Assembly: GCA_035578175.1 (NCBI GenBank)
Contig: JAQMRL010000010.1
Coordinates: 30,372,784 to 30,436,783, forward strand
Direction of reading: 5' to 3'
Source: Catonia carolina
Taxonomy: Eukaryota; Arthropoda; Insecta; Hemiptera; Achilidae
Length of the DNA stretch: 64,000 nucleotides
Shown here: positions 43,491 to 54,974 of the stretch, one piece after another
Numbering within the stretch: the stretch's first letter is position 1
How the letters are laid out: each line of letters opens with the position of its first letter
The notes under the pieces: model-generated
Seen by the model: only the letters and a program-made list of their open reading frames with translations
The model's database searches: none
What the model was told of the DNA's origin: nothing
Program-made: the position numbers and the translations under genes

Positions 43491-45853
43491 TATTTATTTA
43501 GCGTATGGCTTTTCAAGACATTTAAAAATCAGTATCATAATTGTTATATATTGGGATCAAATATGACCCTCTGTCTATAAGGATGGGAAATAACATTAAT
43601 GATTGTTTGGGAAACAAATAGTCATAAAAGAAACATGAAAAATATGTACATACAGTACGTAATAATAAAAACATGCTTAAGTCTATATACAGACATCCAG
43701 TCTGTCCAAGTAGGCTATTGATTCTGGAGTTGCCATCAGGAAATCCGCTCTCGTCCCTCCTCTAAAGGCAGTTATTCTGCACTCTTTCACTATGTGATCA
43801 ATAGTTTGTCTTTGACCACACTCACATAAAGGCGATGGTATTTTGCCCCATTTAAACAATAAATCAGCACACCTACCGTGTTTTGTTCTTATTCTATTTA
43901 GAGCTGACCATTTTCTACGAGGTAGTCCAAAACCTGGTGGTTTTTGTGAAAACCATGGGATTTGTTCTTGCTGCTTTGATGCCCATTCTTGCTGCCATGC
44001 ACTGGGTATGTTAAATGCTTCCTCTTTGGCAGTAATTGCAGTTTTTTTAGGTGGCTTTCTTGATCGCAGACGAGTTTTATTTGCGTTTTCAATATCCTCA
44101 TGAATTCTCAGGTCTTGATTGTCGACAATCTTATCATACTCTCTAATGAGGGCATTCTTGCGGCGCAGGTTTGGGGGTGGTATGTGGCTCAATACTGGAA
44201 GCCATTCGGTAGGTGTTGATCTGATAGCGCCAGTGATCATTCTCATGGTATTGTTGAGTTGGGCGTCTACTCTATGAGTGTGAGGGCTGTTTAGCCAGAC
44301 AGGTGCACAGTATTCAGCAGCTGAGAACACAAGGCTCAGAGCTGTTGAGCGAAGAGTTGAGGCTGAAGCTCCCCAAGTTGTTCCACAGAGCTTTTGTATA
44401 ATATTATTCCTTGCTTTCAATTTCTCTGCTATTCTTGATAGATGATGTTTGAAAGAAAGAGTTCTATCAAGTGTTATACCTAGATATTTTGGGGGTACTA
44501 TTGTGAAGAAGCAATTTGTTCTCGAACTGGATTTTGACCTCTCTCTTAGCAAGTTTGTTGTTAAGGTGAAAGCAAGAAACCTCAGTCTTGCTAGCATTAG
44601 GCTGCAAGCGCCATTGTCGGAAATATCTACCCATTCTCTTCAAATCATGAGAAAGAACTTGTTCCGCCTCCTCAAACGATCCACACCTAGTTGCTAACAC
44701 CCAATCATCAGCACAGCCAAACTTTTTGGATGTAGTCTTGGGCAAGTCTGCAATGTAGAGGCTGAAGAGGAGCGGGGCGAGCACCGATCCTTGGGGCAGA
44801 CCATTTTTCAGTTTCCTCTGTGTGCTTTTGTTGGAACCCATGATGACTTGAAATGTTCTGTCATTCAGCATGTTATTTAAGAGACGAGATGTTATTTTGC
44901 ATGGAATTACACGAAGAAACTTATAAATCATGCCCTCTCTCCACACTGTATCATAGGCTGCTTATAAGTCAATGAAAGCAGCGGAGGTTTTAAGCTTCTC
45001 TTGAAATCCACTTTCAATGAATGTTGTCAATGAAAGGACCTGGTCACAGCAGCTCCGTTTTGGCCTAAAGCCAGCCTGTTCATGTGGTATCACATCAAGG
45101 ACACTTTGGCAGATTCTATTGTGGATGAGCCGTTCCAGTAATTTGTAAATCACCGATAGCAATACAATAGGTCTGTAACTTTTAGGTGAGTCTGCTGGTT
45201 TCCCAGGCTTGAGAATTGCTATTATTTTTGATTGCTTCAATTCCTTAGGTACATTGCCAGTTTGCATTACATCTGTGAAAAATCTTGCCAGCCAAACCCT
45301 TGCATATTTTCCACAATTTATAAGGAATTCTGGGTTGATGTTATCAAATCCGGGTGCTTTACCAGGTTTCGTATCTCTAAGCGCAAGTCCAATTTCTTCT
45401 GCTGTGAAAGGTTGTGCATATTCAGTCACCACTGCATCATTTTTCATCTTTCTCAGTTCCTGCTTAACCTGGATTGAGTGTTCCTTATCTTTTGGTGCTC
45501 TAGATGTTGTCACTATGTGAGACGCTACAGCATTTGGGGTGACACCAGTTAGTTCTATATTTGGGGTGTAATATTAGTTCGCCTCCACGTGGTGCACCCT
45601 GGATAACGCTAAATGAGCTAACAACAATCGGCAGTCAGACAAATCAATTGGTTCTCCTGACTAACAAGACATTGGAAAAGCAACATCATCCCTAAATAGA
45701 CTAAATAGCCGATACACGATATGAACCCGTTGCTACATGATACAAACAGTCCTTTTAAGGACTTACCGACAAAAAATTTCGGACCTTTAGTTCGAATTTG
45801 CCATTTGAACATAGAAAGCATTAGTTATTCTAAGAGCCAGTACTTATCTAAGA
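43491..45853 (-). mobile_element. LINE insertion, 2363 bp, exact 11-bp TSD
   Basis: TTTAATACTGT occurs at 43480-43490 and 45854-45864, within the mariner-2 coding region. The 3' end (left) is a TAAATAAATA-type tail. It is 5' truncated: the endonuclease domain is absent and coding starts just before the reverse transcriptase. Confidence 0.93.
43683..45520 (-). pseudogene. LINE reverse transcriptase, nearly complete, broken twice
   Basis: N-terminal part 45513-44962: PGKAPGFDNINPEFLI, SKIIAILKPGKP, SYRPIVLLSVIYKLLERLIH, HEQAGFRPKRSCCDQ, AAFIDL. A stop at 44959-44961 precedes AAYDTVW. The next part (to 44467) has NGLPQGSVLAPLLFSLYIAD and the catalytic box as CADDW, where YADD is expected. A frameshift near 44490 leads to the 304-codon end with YLGITLDRTLSFKHHL and a CxCx...HIVKEC zinc-knuckle-like motif. 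Clade not certain; jockey-superfamily type. Confidence 0.9.
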
Positions 45854-45864
45854 TTTAATACTGT

Positions 45865-46470
45865 GAAGCGGCTTTTCGTGTATTTTTTGCGGATTTTCGC
45901 GTGACCAATATCTAAAATTCTGCTTATTTACGAAGCCCGAAAGGTGGATTGAACTTCTCACTCATCCATAGATTGTTGAGAAGATCTGCGTTGTCATTCA
46001 TCATGTCCAATAATCGATTACAAAAAGCAAGTCGGGATGCGTGACCAACATTAGTCAAAGCGTGCACTAACTGAATTTTAAACGGATGGAACTGTAGATC
46101 TTTGTGTAAAATCCTCCTCACACTGCGATTAGAAATGCCGAGTGATATTGCATGGCGTCGAGCTGAACGCGTAGGACTTCTTAACACAGCCGCCTGCACC
46201 TTGTAAACATTTTCTGGTGTACGGACACTTTTTACGCTTCCAGTTCGTGTCTTTAGTGTTGAGCCTGTTTCTTCGAAGTTTTAACCCATATTTTTATTGC
46301 ATGGGCTGAAGGTATCGGATCATTACGCGAAATATTGAAATAATTACGAAATGCGCGCTGCGCGAACAGGTAACTATCATTATTTTTATAATACGCTTTA
46401 ACAGCGTATGCTCGTTGTGCACCGCTCCACGACTCCATTGGAACTAAATGGTAAAACAGACGCTTCAAGA
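45865..46470 (-). pseudogene. Mariner-2 transposase, N-terminal half
   Basis: MESWSGAQRAYAVKAYYKNN, FNISRNDPIPSAHAIKIWVK (first helix-turn-helix), RSPTRSARRHAISLGISNRS and VRRILHKDL (second), LLNNLWMSE, then in a new frame IHLSGFVNKQNFRYWS. The first catalytic Asp (normally SDEAHF) is lost at the frameshift. Coding continues into the C-terminal half once the LINE is removed. Confidence 0.87.
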
Positions 46471-46787
46471 TGGCGGTAGTCTCATTTTCCTAGCCACACT
46501 ACAGGAGACTGTATGCAGTGTCGCCAAATCGCCCGATTCACTGCCTCACCCGTTATTACTTATTTTCAAGTATATGTTATTTACTTTTATTACAAAAGTG
46601 TATAGTTACTTTTATAAGGATTTGAAAACTAGACAGTGGTTACCGATGTACTTTGATAGTTGGGGTTTAATTAACCATACTTTCTTAGAAATTGTCGGCC
46701 TGAGTCTGTACAAAAACATGTCATATATATATATATATATATATCGTCTTCATCTCATTGGGTCATAGGGTTGCTTATTGTTCTTAA

Positions 46788-47753
46788 CCCTTTATAGGGC
46801 AATACTACGGGGGGGGGGGAATATATCTTCATGTAAAATGTTAAATTTTGTTTTATAGGGACTTGAACAATGTATTTCTAGTGCCAGAACAGTAAGATAT
46901 ATCATTTTTTTATCTTAAGCCCTGGTAACTATACTTATCAAGAAAAGTTTATTGAAATGGGAATCACATAATGTTTAATGGTAAAAATGCTTATTGAAAC
47001 AACTTGTAGTCCTATATTACAGAAAAATATGTAGAATAACATATCTCAACTTTATATTTAGCATGAATGCTTGCTTTCGCGTAAAAACTCGAATTTTCTA
47101 TGCACTGTACAAAAGTAACAACAAAATAACACAGTTGCGCACGCTGGTATAAATCAGTACTACATTCATGTAATTCATGAACCAAATGGTCGCTGCACAC
47201 TCATTTCAAAATGTGGATGGCCTGCGTACCAGAGAAAATCTATAAAACCATAAAATGCCAATAGGTTTCAACTGCATAGCTTATTCTAAAAGAATCGATC
47301 TTATTGCCAGTGGTAAGTTGTTGTTGTTGTTTAGGTCATCAGCCAAAAAGCTGGTTTGAACCTGTAGAGGTTTTACTAAGTAAAACGAGGAGTGAGGTGG
47401 TTTACCATTGCCTTCCTCACTGAGTGGAAAAGTATGCTTATCAGCATGCCGGGCCCTCTGAAAAGCATATATTTTCCACTCTGCAAATGACACCTTCACT
47501 TCATTCACCACAGGGTCTGGCTGTATAATGAAATTCATTACTTTCAGAGGAGATAACTCTGATTAGTGTCTTTTACACCTCTACCTCTTCTGTTCTTAAA
47601 TGATTCAGTCATTTAATTGGCTGACCATGTGACAAGAAACAGAACTATTTATTTTAGCCCTGCAACTAACAGATTGAGTGTAAAAAATTTGACACTCCAC
47701 CTGTCTGTTATGGGCAGCAGTGGTAAGTATACTTACCAAAGACCTATAAAGGG
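46788..47753. mobile_element. PiggyBac-like MITE, TTAA target
   Basis: Ends CCCTTTATAGG and its complement CCTATAAAGGG, next to TTAA (46784-46787) at the left and TTAC (47754-47757) at the right. CCC ends with a TTAA duplication are the piggyBac signature. Without the nested SINE-C and its TSD it is about 556 bp, non-coding. The right subterminal region has the palindrome GGTAAGTATACTTACC. Confidence 0.78.
47318..47717 (-). repeat. SINE-C inside the piggyBac-like MITE, 10-bp TSD
   Basis: Flanked by CAGTGGTAAG at 47308-47317 and 47718-47727. 400 bp, (CAA)n tail at the left, 5' end TGTCTGTTATGGGCAG. An 85-codon frame starting MNFIIQPDPVVNEVKV remains open. Confidence 0.9.
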
Positions 47754-47800
47754 TTACATTGAACAACAGATTGCAACTTGTACACATAAGGGATTAAAAA

Positions 47801-48826
47801 ATGAAAAATAAGTAAACAGCCTTCAAGAAAATGGTACACTATAATTTATTTTTCAAGTAAGTATCTGTCTTTATCAGATGTGACAATCAAATATTAAAGA
47901 TTTTCGTAAGATTTCAAATATTTAACATCACCCAAAATAATATAGGCCTACAAACGAGTCCTTGGTAATTACATTTGTACAAATAATAATAATAATACCA
48001 GGATGTAAAACCTCTTTTTAAATTATATAAAAAGAATATAATAACATCTACTGATTAATTTAATAAAAAAGAAAATAAATTACAAAATATTGGATAAGAT
48101 TAAATGTCCTTGATTTCATTGTTAGGCTTTTCTCATACTAAGTCTTCTTCTCTTTAAAACAAATTTTTAAAATAATTGAATTTTGTCAATATTAATTTTC
48201 TTCGATTCTATATTTTCTAAAAATAATTTTCTTTTATTAACTTTAGTATTATTTTAAAATATCCTACGCGAATAAAAAAATTAAATTCATTTGCCAAAAA
48301 TAAATTTAGAGGTGAGATAAAAAATATCAGATTCTTAATTTTCTCAAACTTATTTATTTACCTTCATCACCTGTTCAAAAATTTATCAAATTTATTTTAA
48401 AATAGATAGCTAGAAAAATATTTAACATAAAAATATAAACAGAACAATAAATAATAATTCAAATTAAAAATAAATTTTATTAATTCAAAATATTATTTGA
48501 AGGTGTTTATTTCTAGTAAATTAAATTATATTTTGGGTTTTTAACGTTTAAATTAATTTAATGGTAAATTTATTTTTATTTATATAAATAATTATATTAA
48601 TGAGATGTAATGAAACGTTTCAAATATAACCTAAAATAAATAAACTTTATGTAAATTGAATTAAAGTTTTTGATTTTTATTACAGCCGGCCCTTTCAAAT
48701 TCGAATCTGTAAATCAAATATTTTTTCGCATTACAGAGGTGTGTAAATTCAGAAATTAAAACAATAGCACGTATCTTCTAAGAACTAACTTCTTTACTAA
48801 TATAGCGTTTTCAACTTTTAATTTTT
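47801..48826. other. Very AT-rich stretch, no feature recognised
   Basis: About 1 kb with no coding frame, terminal repeat or RNA gene seen. Confidence 0.5.
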
Positions 48827-49039
48827 ACTTTCTCTTGCCTATATGAATATATAGGAAGGAAAGTATTGTTTTCATGTCGATTTTTCGAAATCGAGTTTTC
48901 AACGGATCTACACGTTTTCAGACCCCATGAACGTAAAAAACATGTTTTTAGCGATTGGTCTGTGTGTGGGTGCGTGTGTGTGCGCGCGTGCGTGCGGGTG
49001 TGCGTGTGTGTGTGTGTGTGCGTGTGCGCGTTTGTTTGC

Positions 49040-49070
<31 letters not shown>

Positions 49071-49854
49071 TGTGTGCGGTGTGAACAGAATATCTCAAGA
49101 ACGGAACATCGTACGAACTTGAAACTTGAAACTTGAGTTAAACCCCACTACCGGACCCGACACGAACATTTTCATCAAAATCGGTCAACCGGTAGTAGTT
49201 TATTCGTGTCGGTTTTCACTTTTTTGCGATTTTCTCAAAAAACGGCTCCTACAATTTTTTTTAAAAATTGCCTCATTTACTAATTTTTATGCTCTACAAG
49301 GTAGGGTAGGCGCCACGTCTGCTGAAATTCTTGCGGAGGTTGTTTTCTCGTAAAAAAATTGTTTTATTAATATTGCGACTTTAATATGCAGTTTAGCTCA
49401 AAAATATATTGTAATAAAAGTTGTAGAGATTTTAAAAACCTACGACTTTTACTTCGAACATTTTTTTATTAACGCTTAGTTTAGCGGTAATTATTGATCT
49501 TTTGGGTTTTTTCACGAAAATGTGTAAGAAAATCGATTTTTTTTTAAGATTTCGGCCTTAGTATGCATTTTACGACAAAAGTGTATATAATCAAATTTAT
49601 TGAATATTAGAAGATCTACAACTTTTATTTAGTGCATTTTTCTCTACAGAGCGTAGCTTAGAGTGAACGAGTGATTTTCCGTATTTTTAAGCCAAACTGA
49701 GGTCGATTTTCATTTTGCGTCTTTGATTAAAATCAGGTTATGTTTATTGAGGTTAGTTTCTTTGTTTGTTTCTAATGTTTTATTACTAATTTTACGTTTT
49801 ATTGTTAATTATTTACATTGGCAAGAGAAAGTTGAGTGAGTGTTTCACACCAGA
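48827..49854 (-). mobile_element. HINE, full length, longest GT/GC tract
   Basis: 1028 bp between T runs, from ACTTTCTCTTGCC and hairpin to TTCACACCAGA. Its extra length is mostly the 120-bp alternating GT/GC tract. Confidence 0.83.
48958..49078. repeat. Alternating GT/GC tract, 120 bp
   Basis: Mixed (GT)n and (GC)n, including an uninterrupted CGCGCGCGCGCGCG block near 49040. Nearly pure purine-pyrimidine alternation. Confidence 0.95.
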
Positions 49855-50035
49855 TTTTTTGCATTGTAAAAGTTAACTCTCGTCGGTGCCTCTATGTAGA
49901 CGACTAGTGCTCAAGTTTCACTCACTTGCCGAAAAACTGCTTGATAGAGAGATGCACCATCGACATTTTTATGTAGTTTTTGAAAAATAGCCCTAAGTAA
50001 ATTATTTATAAAATACGTATAATATTGTGACACTT

Positions 50036-50280
50036 ATATTTTGATTAAAATGTTCGTGTCGGGTTTTCTATTAAGTTCTAACGTAAGTTTTAAGTTTCAA
50101 CTTCGTACGACGTTCCGTTCTTGAGATATTTTGTTTACACACTCACACAGAACAATCGCTAAAAACATGTTTTTTTTGGATTCAGGGGGTCTGAAAACTT
50201 GTAGGCATATATCCGGTGAAAACTCGATTTCTTAAAATCGACATGAAAACAATACTTTTCTTCCTATATAGCAAGAGAAA
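50036..50280 (+). mobile_element. HINE, 3' third
   Basis: AAAATGTTCGTGTCGGGTT to CTATATAGCAAGAGAAAG. The GT tract is reduced to a few units and the hairpin has lost part of its loop side. Confidence 0.7.
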
Positions 50281-50595
50281 GAAAAAACTCAAGACGAAGT
50301 TAATCACTACAAAGAACTGATCTCATCTGCACTTATCAAAATATGGCATTGTGATGAAAAAATTCACAGAAATTGTGATTCACTCATAACAAGAATGCCA
50401 AACGGTATAAGATTTATTATAAATAACAAAGGTTATCATAATTATTAAATATTAAAAGTTGTAATATAAAAAATTAACTTTATTTAATTAACTAAATTAT
50501 TAATTATTAAATTAACTAATTATGTAAATAAAACTTTAATTATTTAATTTAGTTAAAATTAATTAACAAAACAAATTATCAACTTTTTCCTAAAC

Positions 50596-50856
50596 AGAAA
50601 AACTCAGCCCCACTGGATCAGGGAAATTGGGGAGGACATGAACGGACTCCAAATCTCACTTGAGGACCTCAAAACAAAATCCGGAAATTACCACAGGCTG
50701 AAGACCATAAGACTTGAACAGCAGAAACCGACGAAACGACAGAAAGTTGTGTATTCTGACAAGGAACGGCAGAGAAGATCAGATGGGTTGAAGGAATTCT
50801 TGAGAAAGTTCAAGGAGGGAAACATCAGGAAAGGACTCCAAAACCGCAAAAATTAA
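50596..50856 (+). pseudogene. LINE C-terminal fragment with an intact frame
   Basis: The open frame reads RKTQPHWIREIGEDMNGLQI, then SLEDLKTKSGNYHR, VVYSDKERQRRSDGLKEFLR and stop at 50854-50856. Its layout (WI-x-EDM, then KWSDERK-like, then basic end) matches the extreme C-terminus of some RT-type LINE proteins. A TTTTTCCTAAACAG sequence directly upstream looks like a 3' splice site, so exonisation is possible but unproved. Confidence 0.55.
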
Positions 50857-51291
50857 AATGAGTTTTTTTTAGTTTGATGAACTTATATAGTCCTATGTGG
50901 CTTTAAAAATATTTAAAAAAATTAACTTTAAAATTTCTCGTTTTAATAAACATTTACATTATTCCATAAACCAGTGCAATACAAATAGACTACCAATTTT
51001 ACAGAAAAACGATTAGTACAAAAAATATTATTTACTCAATACTGTGATTAAGAATTACGTAAATGGGTTCGTATAACATGTTGGATTGGTACACAAAAGC
51101 AGACAAATACGTACAAAGAAAAGATAAAATAAAGTCAGGAAAAACGTAAACAGTACATACATATACTAAAATAACACGGTACATAAAATTAACTATTAAA
51201 TTACCGTAAAATTTTCACGAAGTAAAAAATTACTCGTACGTAATTTATATGAATATACAGTACGCTTTTAACGAATTTCTTAATAAAAAAA
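50857..51291. other. AT-rich stretch, no feature recognised
   Basis: Nothing supported between the LINE fragment and the HINE. Confidence 0.5.
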
Positions 51292-52025
51292 TCTGGTGTG
51301 AAACACTCACTCAACTTTCTCTTGCCAATTCAAATAATTAATAATAAACTAACCTCAATAAATATAACCTAATTTTAATCATGAGTGAAAGACGCAAATT
51401 GAAAATCAACCTCAGTTAGGCTTGAAAATACGGAAAATCACTCTTTCACGCTACACTAGGCTCTGTAGAGAAAAATGCTTTAAATAAAGGTTGTAGATCT
51501 TTCAATTTACTATCAATTTGATTTTACACTTTTGTCGTAAATTGCATACTAAGGCCGAAATCTTTAAAAAAATGATTTTTTACACGTTTTCGTGAGGAAA
51601 AAAACAGTAAATCGCTAATTACCGCTAAACTAAGCGTTATACAAAAAATTGTTTGAAATAAAAGTGGTAGGATTTTAAATTTTCTACATTTTTTATTATA
51701 TAAATTTTTTCGCTGAAATGCATATTAAAGCTGTAATCGTAGAAAAACAATTTTTTACGTGAAAACAGCCTCACCAAGAATTTCAGCAAGCATGACACCT
51801 ACCCTATCTTGTAGAGCATAAAAAATTAAGTAAATGAGACGATTTTTAAAAAAATCGTAGGACCAGTTTTTGAGAAAATCGCAAAAAAGTGAAAAATTAC
51901 ACGAATAAACTACTACTTCCGGTTGACCGATTTTGATGCAAATGTTCGTGTGCGGGTCCGGTAGTAGTATGTAACTTAAGTTTCAAGTTTCATGTTCGTA
52001 CGATGTTCCGTTCTTGAGATATTTT

Positions 52026-52067
<42 letters not shown>

Positions 52068-52200
52068 CAATCGCTAAAAACATGTTTTTTGGGTTCAGGG
52101 GTCTGAAAACGTGTAGATCCGGTGAAAACTCGATATCGAAAAATCGACATGAAAACAATACTTTCCTTCCTATATAGTATTCATATAGGCAAGAGAAAGT
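51292..52200 (+). mobile_element. HINE, full length
   Basis: 909 bp, TCTGGTGTGAAACACTCACT after an A run to GGCAAGAGAAAGT. Inverted ACTTTCTCTTGCC near the 5' end. The 3' hairpin CCTATAT...ATATAGG lies 11 nt before the end. (CA)n at 52027-52064. Confidence 0.85.
52027..52064. repeat. (CA)n tract inside HINE
   Basis: 19 uninterrupted CA units. Confidence 0.97.
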
Positions 52201-52654
52201 AATAATACATCAAAGAAGTAAAGGCTATAAGTAGGCCCACATAACAACCGGGATGTACAACGTCATAGCGTTAGTATACTACCATGAACAAAAACATTTA
52301 TCCCAACTCGATGTACGCTTCCGTACACCACTCTTCGTCCTCTTCCACGCTCTCTCGCTCTATCTATTTCCAAGAATTGTAAAGAAGCAATACGCACACC
52401 ACCGACCACACACACGCACATCCGCAAATTTGTTAAACTCATGCTTTTCTTTTGTAATTGTTATACATTTTTGTTTTGTTTGATACAATCATATTTATGC
52501 TGTTTTTTATTTTTTAATTCATATATATGTTTTGCCTAATACATATATAGATACAATTATATTTTTACTGTTACTATTAATTTTATTTTCTAAAAAAAAT
52601 GGGAAGGACAGGAGTCGTAAGATTATTAATCTAATTAGTAACTAAAATATTGCT
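52201..52654. other. CT-rich then AT-rich, no feature recognised
   Basis: A CT/CA-rich segment at about 52315-52430 gives an open frame with no recognisable domain. Confidence 0.4.
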
Positions 52655-53020
52655 AATACTAATTACCTTAATACTAATAATACTAATTAAAACTAATTAA
52701 TAAGAAAAATAATTAATTAATTAACTAAATTTGTAAGAAAACGTAAGCTACAATTTAACTGGAATTATAAAAAAAATAACTACTATTGGTACAAGAAGAA
52801 TCTAAACGGCAAAAGAGAAAAAGAGAGCCGCAACTACAACGATATTAGGATAGCACTGACAACACGTGATAACAACAATGGAAGGTGGAATGTGTTAATA
52901 GCGGGGCAGAGACAATGTTTTTAGGAATGCACGAACTGCAGTCATAAAATACCTCTACTCCTTTCGTTCCCATTGTTTGTAACGGTCATTCAGCCCGGTT
53001 GTTACACGGGCGCATCTGTA
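52655..53020. repeat. Repeat J, copy 2
   Basis: Close direct copy of 33656-34054. Ends near CGGTTGTTACACGGGCGCAT. Confidence 0.75.
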
Positions 53021-53074
53021 CATACTGTGTGGCAAAGATTGTATTGCCCCTGGTGGAGAGGAGCAGAATTTCTG

Positions 53075-53800
53075 TTTTTTTTTTTTCACGAAAACGTGTG
53101 AAACTCGATTTTTTTTTTAGATTTCGGCCTTAGTATTTACGGCAAAAGTATAATAATTAATTAAAAACATTAGAAATAAACAAAAAACTAACCTCAATAA
53201 ACATAAGCTAATTTTAATCATACGTATATGAAAGACACAAAATGAAAATTAACCTCAGTTTGGCTTAAAAATACAGAAAATCGCTCTTTCACGCTAAACT
53301 AGGCACTGTACAAAAAAATGCTAAAAATAAAAGTTGTAGATCTCTTAATTTTCTATAAATTTGATTATATAGGCTACACGTTTGTCGTAAAATGCATACT
53401 AAGGCCGAAATCTTAAAAACATAGATTTTTCACACGTTTTCGTGAGAATAAAACAGAAAATCGCTAACTACCGCTAAACTAAGCGTTAAACAAAAAAATG
53501 TTTGAAACAAATGTTGTAGAATTTTAAGTTCTCTACAACTTTATCTGTATTCATTTTTGCGGTAAATGCATAATGAAGCCGCAATCTTAAAAAAACTTTT
53601 TTTTTACGTGAAAAAAGCCTCACCAAGAATTTCAGCAAACATGGCGTCTACCCTATCTTGTAGAGCATAAAAAAATTAAGTAAATGAGGCGATTATAAAA
53701 AAAATCGTACGACCAGTTATTGAGAAAATCGCAAAAAAAGTGAAAAATTACACGAAAAATACTACTTCCGGTTGACCGATTTAATGAAAATGTTAGTCTG

Positions 53801-53838
<38 letters not shown>

Positions 53839-53970
53839 CCAATCGCTAAAAACATGTTTTTTGGGTTCAGGGGGTCCGAAAACGTGTAGATTCGGTGAAA
53901 ACACGATTTCGAAAAATCAACATGAAAACAATACTTTTCTTCCTATATATTCATATAGGCAAGAGAAAGT
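53075..53970 (+). mobile_element. HINE, 5' truncated, joined to an inverted fragment
   Basis: 53164-53970 runs from AAAACATTAGAAATAAAC to the hairpin CCTATATATTCATATAGG and AAGAGAAAGT. 53075-53163 is a short piece of the same family in minus sense (CACGAAAACGTGTGAAAC). (CA)n at 53802-53836. The original 5' end is missing. Confidence 0.75.
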
Positions 53971-54115
53971 AAAAAACTAAAAACCGAAATTTTGAGTTAA
54001 AACCATCGTGCCCCCCTTAAGTTTTAATCCGGTAATTTGTTATAGTTCTTGTAAAATTTGGACAATGGCCCAAAATCTAGGATTTATAGTCACCATAGCC
54101 TACTCACCACATTTT

Positions 54116-54513
54116 GTTGTTGTTGTTGTTTAGGTCATCAGCCAAAAAGCTGGTTTGAACCTGTAGAGGTTTTACTAAGTAAAACGAGGAGTGAAGTGGT
54201 TTACCATTGCCTTCCTCACCGAGTGGAAAAGTATGCTTATCAGCATGCCGGGCCCTCTGAAAAGCATATATTTTCCACTCTGCAAATGACACCTTCACTT
54301 CATTCACCACAGGGTCTGGCTGTATAATGAAATTCATTACTTTCAGACCAGATAACTCTGATTAGTGTCTTTTACACCTCTACCTCTTCTGTTCTTAAAT
54401 GGTTCAGTCATTTAATTGGCTGACCATGTGATAAGAAACAGAACTATTTATTTTAGCCCTGCAACGAACAGATTGAGTGTAAATAATTTGACACTCCACC
54501 TGTCTGTTATGGG
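54116..54513 (-). repeat. SINE-C, full length, 11-bp TSD
   Basis: Flanked by CACCACATTTT at 54105-54115 and 54514-54524 (the C at 54514 may belong to either). Tail (GTT)n at the left. The MNFIIQPDPVVN frame is open here too. Confidence 0.9.
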
Positions 54514-54524
54514 CACCACATTTT

Positions 54525-54962
54525 ATAAATTACTATAGAATTCACAAACATAATAAATCATTTATCTCGTTTGAAGATTTCAATATAAAATATCATTTTT
54601 CCAGGCCATTAAAACGTATTATAAAAGCAAAGTGTTCTTGCACTCCATAGATTAAGAAATGGAGACCACAAGGCGAGACAAGTATAAACAAGTTGCTTCG
54701 CTTATAATACCAGTGTCCTAGATCTGTTGTAAATATATTTTATTGGCGTGTGCCCTATTTATTATTTATATTAAATTAAAATTTCATATGAGTTACATGC
54801 ATACACAGCCAAACAATTTTTTTCTGAACTTAATTTTTTTTTCTTGTCAGTTGGTTTTACGCCAATAAAACCGAATCTGTTCATGGAGTTAAGCCAAGTT
54901 TCATTAATATTTAAAATAGTCTAATATCACCTCTATGTTGTTGTTTTTTTATTTCTACATAT
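54525..54962. other. AT-rich stretch, no feature recognised
   Basis: Nothing supported. Confidence 0.5.
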
Positions 54963-54974
54963 GCATTTATATTA

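Larger units (their letters stand above)
42864..46549 (-). mobile_element. Mariner-2 (DD41D type) with nested LINE
   Basis: Inverted ends: GTGAGACAGTGAATCGGGCG at 42864 and, complementary, GTGAGGCAGTGAATCGGGCG ending 46549. The transposase lies on the minus strand, split by the LINE at 43491-45853. Without the LINE the element is about 1.3 kb, normal for this superfamily. The outer edges and TSD are not certain because AT-rich repeats surround both ends. Confidence 0.83.
46603..47800 (+). repeat. SINE-D split by a piggyBac-like MITE
   Basis: Body at 46603-46783 (GACAGTGGTTACCGATGTAC to TTGCTTATTGTTC) with an (AT)n expansion at 46723-46744. 3' end at 47757-47800 (ATTGAACAACAGATTGCAAC plus A-rich tail). 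The tRNA head is missing. Confidence 0.82.
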
